NCBI GenBank assembly: GCA_016125085.1
Contig: WGMM01000005.1
Coordinates: forward strand, 62,001 to 126,000
Source: a bacterium
Lineage (GTDB): Bacteria > Planctomycetota > Planctomycetia > Isosphaerales > Isosphaeraceae
DNA: 64,000 nt
Reading direction: 5' to 3'
This document shows, piece after piece, positions 56,610-64,000 of this stretch. The position numbers and the translations under genes were made by a program. Within the stretch, counting starts at the first letter, position 1. Every line of letters begins with the position of its first letter. The notes below the pieces were generated by a model. It had not been told where the DNA came from. It did not search any database and was given only the letters and a program-made list of their open reading frames with translations.

Positions 56610-58775
56610 ATGTCGAAAAGAGTTCGCACCTGGTTTCGCCCGCTTTTCTGTCTGCTGATCGCTTTGGCGGTCTGCGGGCCGATCGCTCGATCACGAACGC
56701 ATGCACAGGCAGAAGCGAAGAAAGCCCACGACCGGCCGACAGAAGTTCCGCAGAATGGCCCCAGCAAGTCGCAGCTGATCGCAGAGTTGCGAAGCCAGAT
56801 CGATTCGGATCAGGCTCAGCTGGAGCAGCTCCGGAAAGATCTCACCGATTCTTCGGCGAATCCGGAAAGCGCGTTTTCCAAGGCGGAAACCAGGTTCAAG
56901 TCGATCGAGAACTCGCTGAAGGAAGCGCGAAAGAAGGTCGCCGACCTGCGTTCGCAGGACACGCTCGATACCGAAGCGGTATCGGCCGGTGAGCATGAAG
57001 TCGAGGAACTCGAAGTGAAGCGGAAAGAAGCGCTTTCCGACTTCGAGCTGGAGATCGATCAGAACAAGGTCCTGCAGGAAAAGATCGTCACGATCGAGCT
57101 GAAGATCGACTCGGGCAAAGTGGCTCTCGATCGTCTGATGAACCCGGGCGTCACGGAAAAAAAGCAGACGACGGAAAAGGAATCCCCGAAAACGGCACAA
57201 AATCCTCCCGCATCAGGGCAGGAAGCTGCGAAATCCGGGGAATCGAAAGCGGTTTCGGAATCGAAACAAGCAAAAGTCGCGGGCATCGACGTCAAAACCG
57301 CCAGCGGAATCGCCACAGGCAATCCTGCCTTAATCAGTGGCATGAATACGGAATCGAAAGACCCGTCCGCGAGAAGCGAAGGCGAGTCGGATTCCGTGAT
57401 CGCCAGGCGCATCCGCGAACAGATCCGCGAACAGCGGAAGATCATCGAAGATTCCCAGGCCAGGCTCATCGAGGCCGAGAAGGACGAAGAAATCCTGACG
57501 GCGATGGTGGCCAATCTGGAACGCCAGGTTCAGCTCGAATCGAAGCTCAGGGATAACGCACGCAAGAAGGCCGATCTCGCGAACGGGAAGCTATCCAAAG
57601 CTCAGGAAGAATTCCGGGTCAAGTCGATCGCCGACGCACCTCAGGACCTTCTTCAGGAGATGGCTGACAAGCTGCTGGAGATGGATAAGGATTTCCAGTC
57701 GGCGCGCGACGAATCTCGGCTCCACTCCAACCGCCTGGAAGACATTCAGAACGAACGTGCTGCCAAGCAGGAACTTCTTCGGCTCGCTCAGGTGAAAAGA
57801 GCTGCGCTGCAGAAGAGCATCGACGATGCCGAGAAACAGATTTCGGAGCTGAAAGACCCGACATCGCTGCTGAACCTGATCGACTGGTTCGCCACGCGCG
57901 GCGTTCGGATCTTCTTCGTCCTTCTGATTATGCTCGGTTCTCGATCGGTTCTCCGCTCGCTGGGTTCGAGGGCCATTCGCATGATGGTCCATTCCCGCGA
58001 GAAAATGGATAAGGAAGATCGAAACGATCGCGCGGAGACGCTCGTCAGCGTCTACTCGAACGCGGTATCGGTGAGCGTGATCGGCGGCGGCCTGGTGATC
58101 ATGGCTCAAGAGGCCGGTATTCCGGTCGGCCCGCTCCTCGGCGGTGTCGCGATCTTCGGTCTCGCGATCGCGTTCGGAGCCCAGAATCTGATCAAGGACT
58201 ATTTTTACGGATTCGTCGTTCTGCTCGAGAATCAGTTCTCGGTGAACGACGTCATCCAGGTCGGAACGATCACGGGTCTTGTGGAACGGATCACGCTCCG
58301 CATGACGGTCATCCGCGACGGAGCCGGCACGGTGCACTTCGTTCCCAACGGTTCGATGACGACCGTATCGAATTTTTCGTATGACTGGTCACGCGCGGTT
58401 TTCGAGATTCCCGTCTCGTACCATACGCCCGTGGACGAAGTCATTCAGCACATTCAGAACATCGGCAAAGGGTTACGGCAGGACAAGGAATTCGGTCCGC
58501 TTTGTCTCGACGATCTCACCATGCTCGGGGTGGACAACCTGAGCGAAAACTCGGTGACGATCAAGTTCTTCATCAAGACCAGGCCGTTGAAGCAGTGGCC
58601 GGTCAAGCGCGAGATGCTCAGACGGCTGCTGAACCGTTTCGAAGAGGCCGGAATCGACCTTCAGACCACGACGCGCGTTCGCACCATGATGGTTCGGGCG
58701 GATTCAGGACACGAAAAGTCATCGCACCTGGAAGATCGCAATCGGGAAGGGATCGAATCGTTCTCTTCGCGATGA
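56610..58775 (+). CDS. MscS family mechanosensitive channel with long periplasmic coiled-coil domain
   Basis: This 721-residue protein has a signal peptide (FRPLFCLLIALAVCGPIARS), then roughly residues 50-410 of charged heptad-rich helix (AELRSQIDSDQAQLEQLRKD, EKDEEILTAMVANLERQVQL), broken by a Ser/Lys-rich spacer near 195-260. Two to three membrane helices follow, then the MscS core: PLLGGVAIFGLAIAFGAQNL, DYFYGFVVLLENQFSVNDVI and VHFVPNGSMTTVSNFS. It resembles the large MscK/MscM class with a periplasmic extension. It gates on membrane tension under osmotic downshock. AAGGGG ten bases upstream supports ATG 56610. Confidence 0.93.
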   Translation: MSKRVRTWFRPLFCLLIALAVCGPIARSRTHAQAEAKKAHDRPTEVPQNGPSKSQLIAELRSQIDSDQAQLEQLRKDLTDSSANPESAFSKAETRFKSIENSLKEARKKVADLRSQDTLDTEAVSAGEHEVEELEVKRKEALSDFELEIDQNKVLQEKIVTIELKIDSGKVALDRLMNPGVTEKKQTTEKESPKTAQNPPASGQEAAKSGESKAVSESKQAKVAGIDVKTASGIATGNPALISGMNTESKDPSARSEGESDSVIARRIREQIREQRKIIEDSQARLIEAEKDEEILTAMVANLERQVQLESKLRDNARKKADLANGKLSKAQEEFRVKSIADAPQDLLQEMADKLLEMDKDFQSARDESRLHSNRLEDIQNERAAKQELLRLAQVKRAALQKSIDDAEKQISELKDPTSLLNLIDWFATRGVRIFFVLLIMLGSRSVLRSLGSRAIRMMVHSREKMDKEDRNDRAETLVSVYSNAVSVSVIGGGLVIMAQEAGIPVGPLLGGVAIFGLAIAFGAQNLIKDYFYGFVVLLENQFSVNDVIQVGTITGLVERITLRMTVIRDGAGTVHFVPNGSMTTVSNFSYDWSRAVFEIPVSYHTPVDEVIQHIQNIGKGLRQDKEFGPLCLDDLTMLGVDNLSENSVTIKFFIKTRPLKQWPVKREMLRRLLNRFEEAGIDLQTTTRVRTMMVRADSGHEKSSHLEDRNREGIESFSSR

Positions 58776-58950
58776 ATGTCGAATTCGTCCCGGGCATTCG
58801 TATCGAATTGACCGGGGAGTTCCCGAGCGAAAGCGAAAGGAGCCGGCCATGAGTGGCCACATCTGGCCGGCATCCGAAGTCAAAAGTTCGCGTCATCCTT
58901 GACGCGTATTTCCGAAATCGCGCATGGGCGGGCGAAATCGAAAACGATCG

Positions 58951-58971
58951 ACGGATCTCGCGAAGATCCGT
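58951..58971 (-). terminator. Hairpin terminator of the CAP-domain gene
   Basis: A perfect 8-bp stem ACGGATCT/AGATCCGT with a five-base loop lies 10 bases after the stop, with a TTTTC run shortly beyond on the minus strand. Confidence 0.55.
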
Positions 58972-58980
58972 CCTGGATCG

Positions 58981-59535
58981 TCAGGCGAAGATCGCAGCGA
59001 CGTAATACATCGAGCCGCGGGCCGAGACGCCGATGCCGACGCGGGTCGCGCCGGAGAACATGTTGGCGCGGTGGCCGGGTGAGTTGATCCACATGGGGAC
59101 GGCCTGTGCCGGGGTTCCGCCCATGGCCAGGTTTTCCATACCGAGATTGGAATGGACAAGGGCTCCGCGGGCTGCGCAATTGGCAGCGACACCTTGAGCG
59201 GAGGCCGAGAGATTGCCGTCATAAGCCAGAGCATGCAGGCCCGCGGAAGCGCGAGCGGCGTTCATGGCGGCGAGCACGCCACCGTCGCCGTAGTCATAGG
59301 AGAGTTGTTGTTGCACCGGCTGTTGGTAATAGACCGGCTGCACCTGGTTGTCGACCGGAACGTACTGAGGCGCAACCGGAACAGGTTGAGCGGCATAGAC
59401 GTAGCCGGCCGGAGCCTGCGTGTACGTGTAGGTCGGGGCGGCGGTGACGACGTCTTGTCCGAGCAGGCGCTTGGCGAAGAGCGGCAGCAGAGCCAGTTGA
59501 CCGATCAGGGCACGACGAGGCATCGAATCTGACAT
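58981..59535 (-). CDS. CAP/SCP domain secreted protein
   Basis: This 184-residue protein has an N-terminal leader (MPRRALIGQLALLPLFAKRL) followed by a proline/tyrosine/glutamine-rich segment (PVAPQYVPVDNQVQPVYYQQ). The CAP core has MNAARASAGLHALAYDGNLS, ARGALVHSNLGMENLAMGG and MWINSPGHRANMFSGATRVG, with the conserved His and Glu cavity residues. Bacterial CAP proteins are secreted, and some bind lipids or divalent metals; the role here is unknown. AGGAG ten bases upstream supports the start at 59535. Confidence 0.9.
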   Translation of the reverse strand: MSDSMPRRALIGQLALLPLFAKRLLGQDVVTAAPTYTYTQAPAGYVYAAQPVPVAPQYVPVDNQVQPVYYQQPVQQQLSYDYGDGGVLAAMNAARASAGLHALAYDGNLSASAQGVAANCAARGALVHSNLGMENLAMGGTPAQAVPMWINSPGHRANMFSGATRVGIGVSARGSMYYVAAIFA

Positions 59536-60862
59536 ATTGAAACTACTCCTGAACTGAGGCAAGAAGAGACCCAGAGGCGCAGGCGTCTACGCAACGCCTA
59601 CGGGCCAGCGAAATCACACGAATGCGTGCATTCATGCGAAAATGCCTTGGCTCATCGATTCGCGCAATGTCCTTGCGTACCGGCCGTTTCGGAACGGACG
59701 GCAAAGCGAACATGAATTCCGGCCGCGGTTCGGAAAACGCGGAAAGAATCCCTGACGAAGCTGTCGAAGGCCGGCGTACCGGTTCTTCAGCCTCAGAGGC
59801 TTGAATCGATCATGTTTCGAGACTCCCACAGGAAACACGTGATCCGGGACGAGTCTTCCTTGAATTAAGACGATACGAAACGTTTCGGACCGTTCGTATG
59901 CCTGGATGAGCAATCCTAGCTGCAAATCCATCACGTCAAGTAATCGAGGGGGTCAAGTCTCCTCTTCCAGAGCCATAGTTGCGGGTATCTATCGGCGGAA
60001 TTGCCGATCGATTCGAGCCGTCACGACGAGTGTCGCACGACTAAGTCGAAAAATCTAATCAGCCATTATGAGGATTACAACCCCCAATTTTGTCATTTTC
60101 GGTTCGACCGGCACCTCCGGATCGATCGGAACCCTTGAAATACAGGCTCGCACGCATTTCGAAAAAAATTCGGAATTCGGATTTTCCGAAGAATCAGGAG
60201 GTACGAAATCGTCGATTCCGGACCCTGGAATTCGAGATCGCGTTTCACGGATAAACTTCCGTTAATGCGTTGGCCATGTCGCGGTGCCTGTTTTTCAGGC
60301 ATCCCGTGTGCGAAACGAGAATCCGTCGTTGCGATTGCGGATCCCGTATAAGCCATCGCAGATATGTAAGAATCGTCGCCGATCGGTCAAAACACTTGAT
60401 TTCCCTGCGATTCCGGAAAGTCCGAACACGGTTGCGTAAACGGAACCGCCTCCGATTCGCCCGCCTCATCGGGATCGACCACCGTAATCCATGAATCCGG
60501 AGAGTTTTTGTAAACATGTCAATATATAATTAGTTTAACATGTTATTATATTCATTGTTGTATTGTTTTCAATTTTTCTAAATGAAACGGGTCGCGTTTC
60601 GGACCTGGCCTTGCATCTCGCCGGCCGGTTCATTGCAATCCCTGTCCGTTCCGCAACGACCCGGTTACGGAAACGTCCGTCGGGATCGACTTTTCGACAC
60701 CGTATCCGATTTCGGGTATCATTCATAACAGAGCTTTCGATCGACCGCTTCGGGTGGCCAGCGTGACGGGCCCGCCGCCTTGAGCTGGACAGGCTCGTCG
60801 CGTCGCAATGGCCACGCGAACGTTCCGAAGCACCAATCGTCGACGATGGAGACTCCTCTTCT
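59536..60862. other. 1.3-kb gene-free region
   Basis: No frame has coding character on either strand. It contains an AT-rich island at 60505-60590, a small TGCCTG/CAGGCA hairpin near 60286-60302, and many CGATTCG-type words. An isolated AGGAGGT at 60197 is not followed by a start codon. No tRNA or known RNA fold was recognised. It may hold an undetected RNA or decayed genes. Confidence 0.55.
60505..60590. other. AT-rich island in the gene-free region
   Basis: Runs such as TGTCAATATATAATTAG, TAACATGTTA (a palindrome) and TTGTATTGTTTTCAATTTTTC stand out against the GC-rich genome. It may include the promoter of the downstream gene at 60863, about 270 bases away. Confidence 0.5.
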
Positions 60863-61993
60863 ATGAATATCAGGCAGCTTGACCGCAGAACCTGGATGTC
60901 GGGCATGGTGAGCACATTCTGCGTAGCGGATCTCGCCCGCGGACAGAACCCTCAAGCGGATTCCTCCGTCAAACTCAGGCCCGTGAAAGACCAGCTGCGA
61001 GCCGGCGTCGATTTCCTCAAGTCACGCCAGGGGACCGACGGCGGATGGTCCACGCAGCGAGAGCCGGGCATCACGGCCCTGGTGGCGACGGCTTTGCTCA
61101 GGTCCCGCCTGGTTTCGCCAGGCGAGCCGGTCATCGAATCGGCCTTCAAGTATCTGGACAAGTTCGTCGATGACGCGGCCGGCGGATTCCCGTCTGCGGC
61201 CCATGCCAATTACACGACCTGCATCGCCCTGCTGGCTTACCGCGAAGCCAACAGGGACGGCCGGTTCGACGAGCGTATCCGCAAGGCCCAGGGGTTCCTC
61301 AAGTCCCGGCAGTGGGACGAATCGGAAAACCGGCCGCGGACGGACGCCTATTTCGGCGGCGCTGGCTATGGCGGCAGCAACGATCGCCCGGATATGTCCA
61401 ACACGGCATTCTTTATGGAAGCCCTGCGCGAAACCGGTCTGCCGGCCGACGACCCCGCATTGCAAAAAGCCCTGGTTTTCGTCTCACGCTGTCAGAACCT
61501 CAAGAGCGAGTTCAACGATCAGCCATGGGCCGGGCTCGTCAACGACGGCGGCTTCGTCTACACGGCGGCCAAGGGCGGGTCGAGCATGGCCGGTGGTGAT
61601 GTGAAGACCGGCCTGCGGAGTTATGCCGGCATGACCTACGCTGGCCTGAAAAGCATGATCTATGCAGGCCTGACGAAGGACGACCCCCGCGTGGAAGCGG
61701 CCCTGAAGTACATCCGCGAGAATTACACGCTGGACGAAAACCCGGGCCTGGGCCAGCAGGGGCTGTTCTACTACTACCAGACCTTCGCCAAAACGCTTTA
61801 CGCCCTGAAGGTCGATTCTCTCGTCGACAGCAAGGGCAAAGCCCATGACTGGCGGAAGGACCTGATCGAAGCCCTGGCCAAACGCCAGGCGAAGGACGGT
61901 TCCTGGGTCAATCCCGCGGACCGGTTCATGGAAGGCGATCCGAACCTCGTCACGGCTTATTCGCTGATCGCGCTGAGCTATGCGAAGGCCTGA
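60863..61993 (+). CDS. Prenyltransferase/squalene-oxidase repeat protein
   Basis: This 376-residue alpha/alpha-barrel protein has repeats such as DFLKSRQGTDGGWST, FLKSRQWDE, LIEALAKRQAKDGSWVN and others, each ending in an aromatic DGGW/DGSW-type motif as in the QW repeats of terpene cyclases. It also has GLRSYAGMTYAGLKSMIYAG and LFYYYQTFAKTLYAL. A catalytic DxDD motif is not evident, so I doubt it cyclises squalene. The N-terminus (RRTWMSGMVSTFCVADLARG) looks like a Tat-type or Sec leader, suggesting export. GGAGA twelve bases upstream supports ATG 60863. Confidence 0.85.
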   Translation: MNIRQLDRRTWMSGMVSTFCVADLARGQNPQADSSVKLRPVKDQLRAGVDFLKSRQGTDGGWSTQREPGITALVATALLRSRLVSPGEPVIESAFKYLDKFVDDAAGGFPSAAHANYTTCIALLAYREANRDGRFDERIRKAQGFLKSRQWDESENRPRTDAYFGGAGYGGSNDRPDMSNTAFFMEALRETGLPADDPALQKALVFVSRCQNLKSEFNDQPWAGLVNDGGFVYTAAKGGSSMAGGDVKTGLRSYAGMTYAGLKSMIYAGLTKDDPRVEAALKYIRENYTLDENPGLGQQGLFYYYQTFAKTLYALKVDSLVDSKGKAHDWRKDLIEALAKRQAKDGSWVNPADRFMEGDPNLVTAYSLIALSYAKA

Positions 61994-62021
61994 CGGTTCG
62001 TAATGCGTTACGTCTGGCGGA

Positions 62022-62045
62022 GAGGCCGAACCCTGCTTCGGCCTC
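62022..62045 (+). terminator. Candidate terminator or attenuator hairpin before the second PSCyt1 gene
   Basis: A 9-bp perfect stem GAGGCCGAA/TTCGGCCTC with a six-base loop lies 28 bases after the preceding stop, without a T-run. Confidence 0.45.
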
Positions 62046-62094
62046 CCGTTCCAGCGGGCAAATCGGCCCAGCCGACGATTTACCGGACCCCGCC

Positions 62095-64000
62095 ATGCGA
62101 TTCGACCGACTCTCCCGCCTCATCGCACCAGTATTCCTGACCTTGACGATCGCAGCATGCGGGCCGTTCGACGTCCGTGGCGACGAGGCGGCCGACTTCT
62201 TCGAAGCCCGCATCCGCCCCGTTCTCGTCAAGGAATGCCAGGGATGTCATGGTGCGGAAGATCCTGAGGCTGGCCTGAGCCTGTTGACCCGAGAATCGCT
62301 TTTGAAGGGCGGCGAGCAGGGCCCGGCTGCCGTGCCCGGGCAACCTGGGGAAAGCCTGATTCTGACGGCGATCGAACATCGTGACGGCATGAAGATGCCG
62401 CCCAAGGGCAAGCGGCTCGATCAGCACACGATCGACGATTTTCGCCGCTGGATCGCCTCTGGATTGGCATTCCCGGCATCGAACCGACCGGCGGCTGGTC
62501 TTGAGGCTAAAGCGGCTGTGGCCGATCACTGGGCTTTTCTGCCATTGAAAAAGGCTGAGCCAGGGTTCGCCCAGGACGATCCTGCGATGATCGATCACTG
62601 GATCGAACGGGAAATCCGTAAGCAGGGGCTCCGGCCGACGCCCGCTGCAGAAAGGTTCAAGCTCATTCGCCGGGCGACACTGGCTCTGCACGGCCTGCCG
62701 CCGACTCCGGATGAAGTGGATCGTTTCGTCGCCGACACCGGCACGGACGAAGCGGCTTTCGATCGCCTCGTCACTCGACTTCTGGCATCGCCCCGTTTCG
62801 GCGAAAGGTGGGCCCGGCACTGGCTCGACCTGGCCCGCTACTCCGACACGAAGGGTTACGTGTTCTTCGAGGAGAGCGACTTTCCGTGGTCGTACACCTA
62901 TCGCGACTACGTGATCCGGTCGTTTTCGGAGGACAAGCCCTATGACCGGTTCGTGAAGGAGCAGATCGCGGCGGACAGGCTGACGGACGGGCCTGGCGGC
63001 CGTGAGAATCTGGCAGCTCTGGGCTTTCTGACGCTCGGCAACCGGTACATGAACAACCCGCACGACATCATCGACGACCGTATCGATGTCGTCACGCGGC
63101 CACTGCTGGGGCTGAGCGTCACCTGTGCGCGGTGCCACGACCACAAGTTCGATCCGATCGCCAGCGAAGATTATTACGCCCTCTATGGAATATTCGCGAA
63201 TTCCGTGGAACCGCTGCTGCCGCCGGAACTCGGACCTGCCGGGACGGACGAAGCCGCTCGCAAAATCGCCGGAGAGATCGCGGCAGCTCAGGCAAATCTG
63301 CGGAATTTCGTCGAATCGAAATACGACGAACTGGTGGAGAAGGCCCGTCGGCGAGCCGGCGATTACCTGCTCGCCGCAGAGACTTCGCGCCGTGCCCCGA
63401 AGACCGACGACTTCATGCTGATCGCCGACGGCGATGACTTGAATCCGACGCTGATTACCCAATGGCGGGCGTTCCTCGAAAAATCCCGCAAAAAAGAGAT
63501 GCGGGTAATGCGTACCTGGAACGCTTGTGCGGATGCCGCAGAGGCCGAATTTTCCCAGACCCTTGCCAGGCACCTGGGTGAAGAGACCAACCCCATCCTG
63601 AAAGCCGCCATCGTCGACCGCAGCCCCGCGAATCTGGCGGAACTGGCCCAGGCTTATGGCGAGTCGATGCGTAAAGCCTATTTCGTCTGGCGTGAATTTC
63701 GGGAACGTGGTTTCGCCGCAGGATCAGGCGAGCCGATTCGGCATGAAGATCCGTTCGTCGAAGAGCTTCGTCAGGTGCTCGACGGGCCAGACTCACCGGT
63801 GCGGGTCGTGCGGAACCCGATGGGCGATTTGACGCTGCTGCCTGACCGGGCATCTCAGGCGGAGCTGAAGAAGCGGATCGATGCCTTCGAAAAGGCCCGG
63901 CGGGCGAAAGGCGCGCCGGTCCGGGCCCAAATGCTGACCGATCGGCCCACGGCGGTGGAAACACGACTGTTCGTCCGCGGCAATCCGCAGAACGAAGGCA
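62095..64000 (+). CDS. PSCyt1/DUF1549 secreted protein, truncated by the window end
   Basis: The frame is open to the last base (about 635 residues seen), so the C-terminus including DUF1553 lies beyond. It has a signal (LSRLIAPVFLTLTIAACGPF), a PSCyt1 domain with heme motif CQGCH and RPVLVKEC before it, then DUF1549 (WLDLARYSDTKGYVF, TYRDYVIRSFSEDKPYDRFV, TCARCHDHKFDP). It is paralogous to the gene at 3631-6972. Possible partner DUF1501 genes would lie downstream. The ribosome site is weak. It follows the cyclase-repeat gene by 101 bases. Confidence 0.93.
   Translation, partial: MRFDRLSRLIAPVFLTLTIAACGPFDVRGDEAADFFEARIRPVLVKECQGCHGAEDPEAGLSLLTRESLLKGGEQGPAAVPGQPGESLILTAIEHRDGMKMPPKGKRLDQHTIDDFRRWIASGLAFPASNRPAAGLEAKAAVADHWAFLPLKKAEPGFAQDDPAMIDHWIEREIRKQGLRPTPAAERFKLIRRATLALHGLPPTPDEVDRFVADTGTDEAAFDRLVTRLLASPRFGERWARHWLDLARYSDTKGYVFFEESDFPWSYTYRDYVIRSFSEDKPYDRFVKEQIAADRLTDGPGGRENLAALGFLTLGNRYMNNPHDIIDDRIDVVTRPLLGLSVTCARCHDHKFDPIASEDYYALYGIFANSVEPLLPPELGPAGTDEAARKIAGEIAAAQANLRNFVESKYDELVEKARRRAGDYLLAAETSRRAPKTDDFMLIADGDDLNPTLITQWRAFLEKSRKKEMRVMRTWNACADAAEAEFSQTLARHLGEETNPILKAAIVDRSPANLAELAQAYGESMRKAYFVWREFRERGFAAGSGEPIRHEDPFVEELRQVLDGPDSPVRVVRNPMGDLTLLPDRASQAELKKRIDAFEKARRAKGAPVRAQMLTDRPTAVETRLFVRGNPQNEG

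Noticed and set aside
60197..60203. Isolated AGGAGGT as a ribosome site
   Set aside because: No start codon follows at usable distance and no frame downstream has coding character.
62080..63573. Minus-strand 497-residue frame at the right end
   Set aside because: The plus strand carries an open PSCyt1/DUF1549 gene through the window end, with CxxCH and CARCHDHK motifs.

Overview
The window is a high-GC, gene-dense bacterial chromosome segment from a member of the Planctomycetes. The assignment rests on several lineage-typical families: two secreted PSCyt1/DUF1549/DUF1553 cytochrome-type proteins, a DUF1501 protein downstream of one of them, a DUF1559 prepilin-like protein, two PEP-CTERM proteins, a secreted protein with an N-terminal 'FERREL' motif, and MocA-type oxidoreductases with Tat-like leaders. 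I cannot assign an order or genus from sequence alone. I see no rRNA, tRNA, CRISPR array, prophage or complete insertion sequence.

Layout. 1-14 kb: a 5'-truncated PhzF gene coupled to a MATE exporter, a PSCyt1-DUF1501 pair, a secreted prolyl oligopeptidase, a Gfo/Idh/MocA oxidoreductase, a DUF454 membrane protein, TerC and a glycosyltransferase. 14-31 kb: a secreted FG-GAP protein, a PEP-CTERM protein, a DUF1559 gene preceded by a cobalamin riboswitch, an esterase overlapping a pseudo-receiver gene, a GT4/hemB pair, a secreted hydrolase, a lineage-type protein of unknown function, an orphan Tat-exported solute-binding protein, a LacD-like aldolase and glgC. 31-44 kb is housekeeping: lon, an M50 protease, dapF, rpsG, rpsL, ispG, a methyltransferase, an HD protein, a peroxiredoxin, a VWA protein and a B12-binding radical SAM enzyme. 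44-64 kb: a 905-residue secreted cyclophilin, a four-gene operon (siroheme-type dehydrogenase plus a three-subunit molybdenum hydroxylase), hpt, a second PEP-CTERM protein, an ECF sigma cassette, a composite inverted-repeat element, an MscS channel with a long coiled-coil, a CAP protein, a 1.3 kb gene-free stretch, a squalene-cyclase-repeat protein and a second PSCyt1 gene cut by the window end.

Themes. Tetrapyrrole and B12 biology recurs in scattered places: hemB, the Met8/CysG-like gene, the cobalamin riboswitch and the B12-binding radical SAM protein. Envelope and export functions dominate the rest. Operons are tight: 4-base start/stop overlaps occur at 706, 20635, 48303, 50549 and 51025.

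The observations most worth following are the cobalamin riboswitch upstream of a pilin-like gene, the nested inverted-repeat element around a perfect 24-bp-arm palindrome at 56206-56255, natural Arg88 in ribosomal protein S12 (a known streptomycin-resistance substitution elsewhere), and the siroheme/molybdenum-hydroxylase operon.
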